From: Arthrobacter rhizophilus
Lineage (GTDB): Bacteria; Actinomycetota; Actinomycetes; Actinomycetales; Micrococcaceae
Length of the DNA stretch: 64,000 nucleotides
NCBI RefSeq assembly: GCF_026241105.1
Contig: NZ_JAPFFT010000004.1
Location: 1-64,000 of the forward strand
Direction of reading: 5' to 3'
The notes below the pieces were generated by a model. The model made no database searches. It was not told the DNA's origin and saw only the letters and a list, made by a program, of their open reading frames with translations. The position numbers and the translations under genes are program-made. Below are positions 42,550-51,180 of the stretch, one piece after another. The stretch's first letter is position 1; the number at the start of each line of letters is the position of its first letter.

Positions 42550-43736
42550 TCTTTAACCAGAGGCTTCGCGGCGCCGGCCAGCCACAGGGCAATCAGGATC
42601 GGCGCCCCGATGGCAAGCAGGGCCATGTGGATGCCGGTGTGGTCGCCCAGGTATCCCAGAAGCGGCGGGCCGGCAAGAAACGCCACATAACCGATTGTCG
42701 AGACCACTGAGACGCGCGCGGCTGCGTGTTTCGGATCATCGGCAGCAGCGGACATGCCCATGGGGAAGGCCAAGGCTGCGCCGATGCCCCAGAGGGCCGC
42801 GCCCGCCCCGGCAAAAAAGAGGTTGTCCGCAAAGACGAACAACGCCAGGCCCATTGCGGCGGCGGCCATGCTCGCCCGAAGCACCGCAACTCGTCCGAAC
42901 CTGTCGATCGCCCGGCCTCCGAGGAAACGCATCAGGGTCATCGCGGCCACGAAGAGCGCAAACAAAAGAGCGCCTGTCGATTCCGTCGTATTCAGGCCAT
43001 CCACCGAAGCCTTGGCGATCCAGTCGTTTCCGGCGCCTTCCGTGAGGGTCGCTCCGAGTACCACCACACCGATCAACAGGGTGCGGGAGTCCCGCCACGC
43101 CGAGGGACCCTTGACGGCCGGCACGCCGGCGTCGGAGGCCGTTCCTGTGGTTTCGTGGGGCATGAAGTGGCGGGGCGCCGTCAAGGTGAGAAGCACCACG
43201 ACGCCGGCAATCACCAGCAGATGCTCCGGAAGTCGAACCCCCATCTGGGAAAGCCACGCCCCAATCAGTGCCCCCACAAAGGCACCCCCGCTAAAGGCGG
43301 CGTGGAACTGCGGCATGACCGTGCGCCCGAGCCGGTGTTCGACGTCGGCCCCTTCGATATTCTGCGAAACGTCCCACAGGCCTACCCCCGCACCGAAGAA
43401 AACCAGCGCCACCGCGGTGGCGGCCACGGAGCCGGCCATCAAGGAGAAGGCGATGGCCGCTCCGGCAGAGGCGGCTAGCAGCCCGGCGGCGCGGACTGTG
43501 TTGGCCGTACCGATCCTGCCGACCACCCATCCCGCGGATGGCAGTGCCACAAGGGACCCGACGGCGGTGCACAGCAACAACGTGCCCATCTGTCCGGAGG
43601 TGAGATTCAAGGTCTGGGTGACGGCAGGTATGCGGGCCGCCCAGCTGGCAAAAACGAAGCCATTCATGCCGAAGACCAGGAAAGTGGCGATTGCCGCGGC
43701 TTTGACGTCGGGGGCGGTTCTGGTGCTGGTGGTCAT
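42543..43736 (-). CDS. MFS transporter
   Basis: The 397-residue protein has twelve predicted membrane helices and opens ATFLVFGMNGFVFASWAARIP, typical of a YbjJ-like branch of the major facilitator superfamily. Substrate unknown. It follows a tetR gene by 56 bp on the same strand, suggesting a repressor-controlled exporter. Confidence 0.9.
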   Translation of the reverse strand: MTTSTRTAPDVKAAAIATFLVFGMNGFVFASWAARIPAVTQTLNLTSGQMGTLLLCTAVGSLVALPSAGWVVGRIGTANTVRAAGLLAASAGAAIAFSLMAGSVAATAVALVFFGAGVGLWDVSQNIEGADVEHRLGRTVMPQFHAAFSGGAFVGALIGAWLSQMGVRLPEHLLVIAGVVVLLTLTAPRHFMPHETTGTASDAGVPAVKGPSAWRDSRTLLIGVVVLGATLTEGAGNDWIAKASVDGLNTTESTGALLFALFVAAMTLMRFLGGRAIDRFGRVAVLRASMAAAAMGLALFVFADNLFFAGAGAALWGIGAALAFPMGMSAAADDPKHAAARVSVVSTIGYVAFLAGPPLLGYLGDHTGIHMALLAIGAPILIALWLAGAAKPLVKDN

Positions 43737-43792
43737 ACGGTCACAACTTCCACGGAGAGATTTTCACTTCGGGTTTCGGTGCTAGGGGTGCG

Positions 43793-44362
43793 CTAATGGG
43801 CGGTCCGAGCAGGACGGTGATACGGGGTGGTGATGCGGGCGACCGCCTCTACAGTGGTGGCCCGGTGGTGCGGTTCGGTGTCGAGCGCAGCGTGGATGAA
43901 AAGGCCTTCAATCAGTGCATCCAACATCCTGCAGGTTTCCGGGTCGAAATGCAGTCCGAGGGCACGCCTGTTCCGGGCCATCCAGTCCCGGGTGATCTGG
44001 CGGAATACCGGCTTCCTGGCGGCGAGCGTGTAGAGCTCGTGCGTCAGGACGAGGTCCCGCTGTGAGTCCAGCAGGTCGAGATGGATCAAGTCCACCACAG
44101 CCAGCCGCGCGCCGTCGACGTCTGTAGCTTCTCCCAACTCCTGATCAAAGCGGTCGGCGATCGAATTCCCGAAGCGCCTGAACGCCTCGGTGAGAAGTTC
44201 ATCCATGTTGGCGAAGTGATAGGTCATGGACCCCAGGGGCACTCCGGCTTGCTCGGCAATCTTGCGATGCGAAGCGCCGGCAACACCCTGGGCGGCGATC
44301 ACATCCAAGGCGGCGGCGATTATCCTGTCCCGGCGGTCCGGATCGAAGCGGCGGGAGGCCAC
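43793..44362 (-). CDS. TetR-family transcriptional regulator
   Basis: The 189-residue protein has an N-terminal TetR helix-turn-helix (GASHRKIAEQAGVPLGSMTYHF) and a ligand domain. It starts at GTG. It lies between an acetyltransferase gene (4 bp upstream) and the MFS transporter, and probably controls both through the palindrome at 44948-44959. Confidence 0.92.
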   Translation of the reverse strand: MASRRFDPDRRDRIIAAALDVIAAQGVAGASHRKIAEQAGVPLGSMTYHFANMDELLTEAFRRFGNSIADRFDQELGEATDVDGARLAVVDLIHLDLLDSQRDLVLTHELYTLAARKPVFRQITRDWMARNRRALGLHFDPETCRMLDALIEGLFIHAALDTEPHHRATTVEAVARITTPYHRPARTAH

Positions 44363-44366
44363 GGTT

Positions 44367-44945
44367 TCAGATCTCCCGAATGACCCGGGCCGGGTTGCCG
44401 ACTGCGAGCGAGTTGGCGGGGATGTCCTTGGTGACCACCGCGCCCGCGCCGATCACGGAGTTGTCGCCGATGCTCACGCCGGGAAGGACGATTGCGCCGC
44501 CCCCGAGCCACACATTGTCTCCGATCGTGATCGGCTGCGCCGCCTCGAGTCGGTCGCGGCGCGGTTGCGGCTCCACGGGGTGGGTCGGTGTCAGGAGCTG
44601 GACATTAGGCCCAATCTGGCAGTCTTCGCCGATGGTGATTCGTGCGACGTCCAGGGCAGTCAGGTTGTAGTTGATGAAGGTGCGGGCTCCGACCGTGATG
44701 AACGTGCCGTAGTCCACGAAGATCGGTGGTTTGATGTGGGCGTCTTCACCCAGGGAGCCCAGGAGCTCCGCGAGGATGGGCCGTGCAGCATCCGGGTCTT
44801 CCACGTAGGCCGCAGCGTACTTGGTCTGCAGCAAGACCGCCCGCTGTGATTCACGCGCACTCTCGGGATCGTCGGAGATATAGAGGTCCCCGGCGAACAT
44901 CCGTTCCCGGTTGGTGCGGGGGTCGTCAGCGAAGTAATCGGCCAT
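44367..44945 (-). CDS. Maltose/galactoside-type O-acetyltransferase
   Basis: The 192-residue protein begins MADYFADDPRTNRERMFAGD, then has a left-handed beta-helix of hexapeptide repeats with the catalytic His in LLTPTHPVEP and GAGAVVTKDIPANSLAVGNP at the C-terminus. It moves an acetyl group from acetyl-CoA to a sugar. The ATG at 44945 is chosen because a 12-bp palindrome just upstream suggests a leader there; the frame opens 6 codons earlier. Confidence 0.92.
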   Translation of the reverse strand: MADYFADDPRTNRERMFAGDLYISDDPESARESQRAVLLQTKYAAAYVEDPDAARPILAELLGSLGEDAHIKPPIFVDYGTFITVGARTFINYNLTALDVARITIGEDCQIGPNVQLLTPTHPVEPQPRRDRLEAAQPITIGDNVWLGGGAIVLPGVSIGDNSVIGAGAVVTKDIPANSLAVGNPARVIREI

Positions 44946-44947
44946 GC

Positions 44948-44959
44948 GTACGATCGTAC
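44948..44959. promoter_or_regulatory. Candidate TetR operator GTACGATCGTAC
   Basis: A perfect 12-bp palindrome lies 3 nt upstream of the acetyltransferase start, in the leader of the acetyltransferase-tetR-MFS operon. TetR proteins commonly repress their own operon from such a site. Confidence 0.5.
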
Positions 44960-45004
44960 ACATCGGTGAGGCGAAGGGGAAGCCGGAGCGCGTTTAGGAC
45001 ACCT

Positions 45005-45574
45005 TCACCGGGCAGTTTGCGTCTGGTATCTGGTCAGGACCACGCCGCCGGGAAACGTCAGCGTCTCCACCAGGTTCAGGTTCACCCAGCTGTCCAGCGA
45101 GGTGAAGAACGGAGTGCCGCCGCCCACCAGGACCGGATGGGTGGCTAGCGCGTATTCGTCGATCAGCCCGGCCCGCATGGCAGCCCCGGCGAGCGTTGCG
45201 CCGCCGACGCTCATCGGGCCGCCGTCCCCGGCCTTGAGCCGGGTGATCTCGGCGATCGCGTCGCCGGTGACCAGCCTGGTGTTCCAGTCGACCTTGTCAA
45301 TCGTCGAGGAGAACACCACCTTCGGCGTGTCCCGCCAGTTCCTCGCGAACTCGATCTCCGCCGCGGTGGCGTTGGGTCGCTGGTCGCCGGTTGGCCAGTA
45401 GGAGCTCATGGTCTCCCAGAGCTTCCGGCCGTACAGCGACAGGCTGCTAACCCGCTCCTGGTCGAGCCACCACTGGAACAGTTCGTCGCTCGGTCCGCTC
45501 CAGCCGATGTCGTCACCAGCCGCAGCGATGTAGCCGTCCAGGGTCAGATTCATGCCGTAGATCAGTTTTCGCAC
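45005..45574 (-). CDS. Dihydrofolate reductase-like (RibD C-terminal) protein
   Basis: The 189-residue protein starts at GTG with MRKLIYGMNLTLDGYIAAAG and has the YGRKLWETMSSYWP and GPMSVGGATLAGAAMRAGL motifs of the RibD C-terminal/DHFR fold. Members reduce pterin- or pyrimidine-type substrates with NADPH; the substrate here is unknown. GGAAGG lies 8 nt upstream of the GTG; 13 upstream residues in the frame have no homology. Confidence 0.9.
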   Translation of the reverse strand: MRKLIYGMNLTLDGYIAAAGDDIGWSGPSDELFQWWLDQERVSSLSLYGRKLWETMSSYWPTGDQRPNATAAEIEFARNWRDTPKVVFSSTIDKVDWNTRLVTGDAIAEITRLKAGDGGPMSVGGATLAGAAMRAGLIDEYALATHPVLVGGGTPFFTSLDSWVNLNLVETLTFPGGVVLTRYQTQTAR

Positions 45575-45900
45575 GGCGCCAGCCTTCCGTCTCGAAGTGG
45601 TCGAGGGCGTCACTGAACGCTGTCGTCCCGCACATAATCGGCAGCATCCTGTCCCTCACGGAGCCACGGTAACTGCCCAGGATCTGGATGCCATAGCCTT
45701 CGGCCCGCGTTTCAACTGACCTGCGGCTACCAGCTCGTCGCAGAGACCACTTTGGACCAGACCTTCAGCCGGAACGAGGACGTGGTGCAACGTACGGGGT
45801 CGAGATGATGCCGTCCAACCGTTCGGTGCTACTCACCCGGCTGGGCTTGCGAGTCCAGCCGCTCGGTTTGGTTGTCAGCGTAAGGGCTACCGCAGCCGGA
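45575..45900. other. Gene-free spacer, nothing recognised
   Basis: This 326-bp stretch between two minus-strand genes has only short, unconvincing reading frames with stops in all frames. I see no strong hairpin, repeat or protein remnant that I can name. It marks the left edge of the accessory region. Confidence 0.5.
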
Positions 45901-46449
45901 CTACCCGAGTGCCGGGCCAGGGTTCAGGTCGGCTGTCCCGTAGGCAACGTTCGTCCGCGAGTCCATGATCGTAACGCTTCGGATCGTAAAAGGCGGGTAC
46001 GGTGGCAATTCGAAAGTCTGGGAACCGGGCCCGGGTTTCAAATGGCCACCGATGTCCAAGAACTTCGGGTCTTGGACCACAATGTCCCCTGATGTGTCTT
46101 TGGACAGGGCTCCTTCGTTGAGGATGATCTTCAAGGCCGGATTCGGCGTCGTCGAAACGCCGTCCAACGTGAGGGTGGCGCCCGTGGCGGTTCCCGCTAT
46201 GCGCGCGACGCCGACAGTCCGGGTGCCCTGGCTGATGAACAGGCCGGACAGTGGGGCACCCCACGAGGCGGCGACCGACGTCGGGCTCGGATAGGGAGTC
46301 GACGCTCCGGACACCGCCATGGTTGGACTGTCGGGTTGGGCTGGGCGTGCGACATGGGTGCAGCCCGCTGCCGTGAGGGCAACAGCGGCGGCCGTGAGAA
46401 TCCGCCCGATGAGTTGCACGATGTCTGATCGGTTGGCCCGTGCGACCAT
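45901..46449 (-). CDS. Secreted lipoprotein with DM13-like domain
   Basis: The 182-residue protein has a lipoprotein signal ending in ALTAAGC near residue 30, then a Ser/Thr/Pro linker. The domain at about 75-178 (ATLTLDGVSTTPNPALKIIL to VTIMDSRTNVAYGTADL) has the end pattern of DM13, a proposed electron-transfer domain of secreted proteins. The domain call is tentative. The neighbour on the same strand is a membrane protein, 9 bp upstream. Confidence 0.7.
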   Translation of the reverse strand: MVARANRSDIVQLIGRILTAAAVALTAAGCTHVARPAQPDSPTMAVSGASTPYPSPTSVAASWGAPLSGLFISQGTRTVGVARIAGTATGATLTLDGVSTTPNPALKIILNEGALSKDTSGDIVVQDPKFLDIGGHLKPGPGSQTFELPPYPPFTIRSVTIMDSRTNVAYGTADLNPGPALG

Positions 46450-46458
46450 CTGCTCCCC

Positions 46459-46950
46459 TTAGAACCGCGCGGCGGGGACGACGGCGGGCCGCGGCCGGAT
46501 ACGCAGCGCCGAGACGGCCCGCATGAGCATGAGCAAGTTCACCGTGAGACTGCCGTATTGCGGTGCATGGTTCCCGGCAGGTGACGTCACCAGCCCCAGC
46601 AGCAGAAGGACCGCGGCAATCCCGGCGACCGTCGCCGCGGCAATCAGCGGGGCCTTCAACGTCGTCTTCCGGGTGAGGAGCACCCAGATGCCGATTCCGA
46701 GGTAGCAAGCGGCGGCGACAGCGTAGCCCGCAGCGGACGTAGCGAAGACCATGCCCGTGGCGCCGCCGAAGCGATCTAGCAAAGACAGGTCAAGGCCCGT
46801 GTAGAACCCGGCCCCGGCGGTGAGGATCAGGCACGAGACCCCGACCGTGGTCCGCAGCGAGCGTAGGCGCTTCATCTCCGGAGAAGAGAGCGACACCATT
46901 GGCCCGTACGATTGCGGCAGGTTGTTGTTCTGCGGGTAGTAACCACTCAT
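46459..46950 (-). CDS. Four-helix membrane protein, unknown function
   Basis: The 163-residue protein has a polar N-terminal tail (1-35, Asn/Gln/Tyr-rich) and four predicted membrane segments, ending in a short basic tail. No family is recognised. It is co-oriented with and 9 bp from the DM13-like lipoprotein gene, so they may work together at the membrane. Confidence 0.65.
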   Translation of the reverse strand: MSGYYPQNNNLPQSYGPMVSLSSPEMKRLRSLRTTVGVSCLILTAGAGFYTGLDLSLLDRFGGATGMVFATSAAGYAVAAACYLGIGIWVLLTRKTTLKAPLIAAATVAGIAAVLLLLGLVTSPAGNHAPQYGSLTVNLLMLMRAVSALRIRPRPAVVPAARF

Positions 46951-47238
46951 CAGGGAAGTCCGTTTCAGCGCGCGGGAGCACCCACCGCGCCCCCAATGCC
47001 GACAACCTACCAGTTATTAGACCGAAAGACCCACGCAATCGGATACCTCATCATGATCACGCACATGACGCCCCCATAGCTGTCAATTGCTGGCAAGCAG
47101 CCATTGATATGTGCCCATTCCTTGACCCGGCGAGAAAAGGACACACACCGACAATGGATCTCACGGCCAATTCCGCAGGGTCAGGGCCAACACCTGGGCA
47201 AGTAATGGCTGAGCGAGCAGGCGGGCCTCCCCAATGTT

Positions 47239-47562
47239 TTATGCGATCCCAAGGAAGACCAGCAGCGCGCGTTCCACATCCACCAGCTGGCCCGCTGTCA
47301 GACGCCCCACACGTGACTGTACGTTGGACCGCCGAACAGTGGTGATCTTATCAATCATGATGTGGCTTTCGCGGACCAGCCCTGACAGGTCAGAGGGTGT
47401 GACCGGGATCCGCAACAAGGGGGCGTCCCGGAGAGTTGATGTCATCGGCAGCACGGTCAGGGACTCCGAATCGCTGAAGCGGTCGTCTTGGATGACGAGC
47501 GCCGGGCGCGGTTTGGAGGCGAAGACGCCGCCGGCGACTGTCCAGATCTCGCCGCGGATCAC
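47239..47562 (-). CDS. MazF/PemK-family toxin endoribonuclease
   Basis: The 107-residue protein has the MazF opening MIRGEIWTVAGG, KPRPALVIQDDRFSDSESLTV and the RVGRLTAGQLVDVERAL end. These mRNA-cleaving toxins are held inactive by the antitoxin encoded just upstream. The GTG start overlaps the antitoxin stop by 4 bp. Confidence 0.9.
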   Translation of the reverse strand: MIRGEIWTVAGGVFASKPRPALVIQDDRFSDSESLTVLPMTSTLRDAPLLRIPVTPSDLSGLVRESHIMIDKITTVRRSNVQSRVGRLTAGQLVDVERALLVFLGIA

Positions 47563-47768
47563 TCCTCGTCGTCCCAGAACACTGACACGGCGTCGACGAA
47601 GTCCTGGTCATCCGAGTGCCGGTCCGATTCGGCCACGATCGCGCTCTGCCGTCTCGCTTCCTCCGCGAACGTCTTGGCGCGGGTGTCCGGCACCCAGACC
47701 TGAATCGGCCGGAAACCCCGCTCCCGCATCCGGCGCCTGTACTCACTGACTCGATCCTTCACACTCAT
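47559..47768 (-). CDS. MazE-like antitoxin (DUF3018)
   Basis: The 69-residue protein has the DUF3018 pattern MSVKDRVSEYRRRMRERGFR and VQVWVPDTR-like strand (IQVWVPDTRAK), then an acidic tail that would wrap the toxin. It usually represses its own operon with the toxin. Confidence 0.87.
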   Translation of the reverse strand: MSVKDRVSEYRRRMRERGFRPIQVWVPDTRAKTFAEEARRQSAIVAESDRHSDDQDFVDAVSVFWDDEE

Positions 47769-47904
47769 ACCCCTATTGTTTCATGTAACAAGGCCGGGTG
47801 CCAGAAGAGCGACCGCGCCCGGGAGTTGCCTTCCTACAGACCGGCCAATCTGCAGCTACACCAAGAACGCATCCTTCTTCTCCTCGGCAAATCCCGGCAC
47901 ACAG

Positions 47905-48222
47905 TCAGGCGGCCCGGTGAGTTCTCAAGTTCCCGGAGGTGTACGAGTCAGTCTGTAGGCAAACATAGCCGGTGTGCTCGAGATGCCATCCGACCGATTC
48001 GACCTCCCCGAGGATGCCTCCAAGGCCACCCCCGAGTCGGATTTTCCCTGCCTGGAACTGATTCACCGGAAACTCGTGCTGAAAGAAACCATCGCCGTTG
48101 CGGTATGCCGTCTCAGCTCTTCCCACCGGGCTGGCTGCGTACGCTGCCTGAGCGTCGCAAAAGATCCGCCACTTATCGGCGCAAGTCACACAGAAATTGT
48201 GCGGGGCCGTGTCAGGAGTCAC
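47905..48222 (-). CDS. Possible small protein, perhaps C-terminally truncated
   Basis: The 105-residue frame contains GDGFFQHEFPVNQFQAGKIR and ILGEVESVGWHLEHTGYV, which reads like a domain found in small actinobacterial proteins of unknown function. After GYV the sequence (CLQTDSYTSGNLRTHRAA) no longer resembles it, suggesting a frameshift or truncation. The start is GTG at 48222. It may be a remnant rather than a working gene. Confidence 0.4.
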   Translation of the reverse strand: MTPDTAPHNFCVTCADKWRIFCDAQAAYAASPVGRAETAYRNGDGFFQHEFPVNQFQAGKIRLGGGLGGILGEVESVGWHLEHTGYVCLQTDSYTSGNLRTHRAA

Positions 48223-48269
48223 CGCAGCACGGTGAGGGGCCGGCTTACGGGCGGCGCTAGCATCGACTA

Positions 48270-49028
48270 ATGGATGCCGAGCAAATACTCGAAGGCGGCA
48301 ATGTCAGCGATGCTGTCGTACGCATTGGATCAATGGTCCGCAAGCCGTGGATGGACTCGACACCGAGCGTCTTCGAATTCATGACAGCTGTGAGGAAAGC
48401 TGGCGTCGATGTGCCAGCAGTCCTAGGCCAGGATGAGCAGGGCCGACAAATCACCGAGTTCATTCCAGGGCGACTCGCGCTCGACTCAGATCCACTCACG
48501 CATACGGAACTTCACCGTGTCGGAGCGATGGTCCGCGCGATCCACGACGCGAGCGCGTCATTCGTTCCCCCGCGCGACGCGCGGTGGACCGTAGCGATCC
48601 CATCACCGGGCGAAGAGTTGATCTGCCATAACGACCTGGCGCCATGGAATCTCATCATCGGCGATCGTTGGACCTTCATCGATTGGGACGCCGCCGCACC
48701 CAGCACACGACTATGGGACCTGTCCTACGCCGCTCAAGCCTTCACGCTCTCGGACACGAACCAAGCGCCAGAGGAAGCCGCACAGAATTTGACGGCCTTC
48801 ATTGGTGGGTACGATGCGGATCGACGTATGCGCCAACAACTACCGGAAGCGATGTCTCAACGCGCCGCCGCGATGTATCACCTCCTAAAGTCTTCCCATG
48901 ACTCAGGGCATGAACCGTGGGGCTCGATGTACATCGAAGGCCATGGCGACCACTGGCGGGCCGCAACCCAATACGCACAGCGTCATCAGGATCTCTGGTC
49001 GAAAGCGCTTCTCACATACCCACGCTGA
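48270..49028 (+). CDS. Aminoglycoside phosphotransferase-family kinase
   Basis: The 252-residue protein has the APH/choline-kinase core: catalytic loop CHNDLAPWNLI and metal loop WTFIDWDAAAPS. It phosphorylates a small molecule such as an aminoglycoside or another hydroxylated compound; the substrate is not readable from sequence. The N-terminal lobe is short for the family. Confidence 0.87.
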   Translation: MDAEQILEGGNVSDAVVRIGSMVRKPWMDSTPSVFEFMTAVRKAGVDVPAVLGQDEQGRQITEFIPGRLALDSDPLTHTELHRVGAMVRAIHDASASFVPPRDARWTVAIPSPGEELICHNDLAPWNLIIGDRWTFIDWDAAAPSTRLWDLSYAAQAFTLSDTNQAPEEAAQNLTAFIGGYDADRRMRQQLPEAMSQRAAAMYHLLKSSHDSGHEPWGSMYIEGHGDHWRAATQYAQRHQDLWSKALLTYPR

Positions 49029-49118
49029 GGATCCCGGACAGCGCCCCTGCACGTCGGCCGGCATCTTCCTCGGCCCAAGGTTTTGTCCCGTCAATCAATC
49101 TAGATAAGTGAGGACTGC

Positions 49119-49600
49119 ATGCCACGCATTCCCACCCACACCGTTGCTACCGCCCCGGAAGCCTCCCAACCGATCGTCCGGAAAATGGGTTAACTGCTCA
49201 ACATCCACGCCGGCATGGCCCACTCACCTGCCGTGATCGCCTCCTACGAGGGGATCTCCGACGCCATCGCGCGCACGGCAGCTTCGACGCCCGCACCCGC
49301 AAAGCGATAGCCCTGGCCGCGGGAAACCAGAACGGATGTGACTACTGCCAGGCCACCCACACCCTCTCGGCACGCCGGGCTGGCCTGAACGATGAGCAGA
49401 TCCTCGCGATCCGCGCCGGCTAAGTGGATTTCGATGACAAACTCGAAGCCATCTCTTGGGTGGCCCGTGAAGCCGGATCGAGTGCCGAAGAACTGTCCGA
49501 AGCGTCCGCCCACATCGCAGCCAACCTGTACACCAACTACTTCAACCACTATGCCGGAACGGAACTGGACTTACCCGCTGTCCCGGACCTGACCGCCTAA
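49119..49600 (+). pseudogene. AhpD/carboxymuconolactone decarboxylase-family pseudogene
   Basis: Joining frames gives an AhpD-like protein of about 160 residues with LLNIHAGMAHSPAVIASYEG and the redox motif CDYCQATHT. It is broken by a TAA at 49191-49193 (after RKMG), a frameshift near 49268-49275 (in AIAR.GSFDART) and a second TAA at 49421-49423 (in IRAG.VDFDD). The original stop remains at 49598-49600. With three lesions it is not functional. Confidence 0.85.
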
Positions 49601-49610
49601 GACCCCAGCC

Positions 49611-49642
49611 GGGCGTAAGGGGCGGCCGCCCCCTTTGCGCCC
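49611..49642. terminator. Hairpin between convergent AhpD pseudogene and HAD gene
   Basis: A nearly perfect palindrome centred on GGCC (GGGCGTAAGGGGCGG with CCGCCCCCTTTGCGCCC) lies 10 bp after the pseudogene stop and 36 bp before the HAD stop. It probably ends transcription from both sides. Confidence 0.7.
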
Positions 49643-49677
49643 AGTCCGCGGTTTAACCTTTCAAACCAGCAGGCGGG

Positions 49678-50358
49678 TTATTGCGCTGCTGCCAGGGCCG
49701 CAGGAAGTTCGGTCAGGGCTGTGACGATGAATTCAGGAGCCTCAAAGTGGCCCGGGTAGCTGCCCCCGGCCCTGTTCAGCCATGCCGTATGCAGCCCGGC
49801 ACGGGCGGCGCCGTGGATGTCCCACGGATGCACGGCCACCAACAGCATGCCGGACGGGTCGGCTCCGGAAGCTGCGGCGGCATATTCATAGGAGGCCCGG
49901 GCGGGCTTCCAGGCGGGCGCGTCTTCGACCGAGAGCAGCGACTCAAACTCATCCCGGATCCCGGCGTCGCTGAACAGCTTCCCGGCGATCCGGGCCGAGC
50001 CGTTGCTAAGCGTGATCAGCCGGAACCCTGCAGCGGCGAGTGCCCTGATCCCCTCCGGGACATCCGGGTGTACCCCGAGGCCGTTCATGCCGCCCATGAC
50101 ATGGTCGACTGCCGTATCGAGAGGTCGGTTAAGCTCCAAGCCTGTCAGAAGTCCGCGGAGTGCGCCGGCCCCGATGGCGGCGAAGGACCCGTTGTCTCCG
50201 CTGGCCGTCAGCGCGAAGCCGTCACGCAACAGAGTGGCGAACCAGAGCTTGGCCAGCTCAGTCGGCGCACCGACCTCTCCGAAGCGTTCCCCCATAGGCG
50301 ACATATCTGACAGCGTTTCGTTGACATCAAAGACAACGACTGAGATGGCGGTGGTCAT
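49678..50358 (-). CDS. Haloacid dehalogenase type II-like HAD hydrolase
   Basis: The 226-residue protein has HAD motif I VVFDVNETLSD with the nucleophile Asp, motif II LITLSNGSAR, motif III Lys in PAWKPARASYEYA and motif IV region LLVAVHPWDIHGAARAG. The order and spacing match L-2-haloacid dehalogenases, though many such proteins have other substrates. It lies 84 bp downstream of a tetR gene on the same strand and may be under its control. Confidence 0.9.
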   Translation of the reverse strand: MTTAISVVVFDVNETLSDMSPMGERFGEVGAPTELAKLWFATLLRDGFALTASGDNGSFAAIGAGALRGLLTGLELNRPLDTAVDHVMGGMNGLGVHPDVPEGIRALAAAGFRLITLSNGSARIAGKLFSDAGIRDEFESLLSVEDAPAWKPARASYEYAAAASGADPSGMLLVAVHPWDIHGAARAGLHTAWLNRAGGSYPGHFEAPEFIVTALTELPAALAAAQ

Positions 50359-50442
50359 GGATTTTCCTTGCGGTCGCGTGTACGTCCCCAGTGCAAGTCT
50401 GTCGCCGTCCCGGATAGAGAGGGAAATACAACGGGGGTACGG

Positions 50443-51180
50443 TCAGCGTGCGGCTGTGCCGGGAGTGGTTTTTTCGTGGATGAGGGGTGCTGCGAGTCCG
50501 GTGAGCAGGATGCTGATGCCCTGGTCCAGTTCGGCCGCGCCGTCGTAGTCCGCGAGCACCGGGCCGAGGGCGCGGAGGCGGGGAAATTCCTTTGCGGGCA
50601 GGCGGTGCAGGCCAAGGCGGAGCAGCGCCTCGTTTTCGTCTGGATCAACGATGAATTCCTGCAGTTCATTGAGGATGTGGCCGTACAGGAAGCCGTAGTA
50701 GGCCCGGTAGACGTGCAGCGCGTCGGCCGGGGCGAACCCGGCGTCGATCAGCAACGAGAGAATCTGCTCAAGCGGGCGCAGCGTGCCCAGCGGGCGCAGG
50801 CCCAGGGGCGTGGACAGCGGGCGGGTCACGAGTAATGGCACGACGTTCGGGTGCCGCAGCGCCAACAGGCGCAGGTCATGGGCTATCTGCCGGAGCTGTG
50901 CCTGCCAATCCGGGCGGTCCGGGAAGATGGAAAGCTCCTTCAGGACAAGTTCCGTCACTCCGTCCAGGAGCGCAGCACGGTTGGCGGCGTACCGGTAGAG
51001 ACTCATCGGATCCCGGCCCAGTTCCTGCCCCAGGCGGCGCATGGTGAGCGCGTCGAGGCCTTCCTCGTCCACCAGTGCCAGGGCGGTGGACAGGACGAGG
51101 TCCCGGCTAAGCCTGGGTTTATCCCCGGCGGCCTTCTCGCCGGCAGTTGAAGAATTCATCGGAGGATTTGTGGGCGGCAC
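50443..51180 (-). CDS. TetR-family regulator with TetR_C_1 ligand domain
   Basis: The 245-residue protein has an N-terminal DNA-binding domain (ALTMRRLGQELGRDPMSLYRY, as in the tetracycline-repressor branch) and an all-helical C-terminal domain. It starts at GTG 51180; an ATG at 51159 is also possible. A palindrome at 51261-51275 upstream is its likely autoregulatory site. The HAD gene follows on the same strand. Confidence 0.9.
   Translation of the reverse strand: MPPTNPPMNSSTAGEKAAGDKPRLSRDLVLSTALALVDEEGLDALTMRRLGQELGRDPMSLYRYAANRAALLDGVTELVLKELSIFPDRPDWQAQLRQIAHDLRLLALRHPNVVPLLVTRPLSTPLGLRPLGTLRPLEQILSLLIDAGFAPADALHVYRAYYGFLYGHILNELQEFIVDPDENEALLRLGLHRLPAKEFPRLRALGPVLADYDGAAELDQGISILLTGLAAPLIHEKTTPGTAAR

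Noticed and set aside
47974..48270. Plus-strand frame opposite the possible truncated protein
   Set aside because: Composition is unstructured, there is no ribosome site, and the minus-strand frame looks more protein-like.
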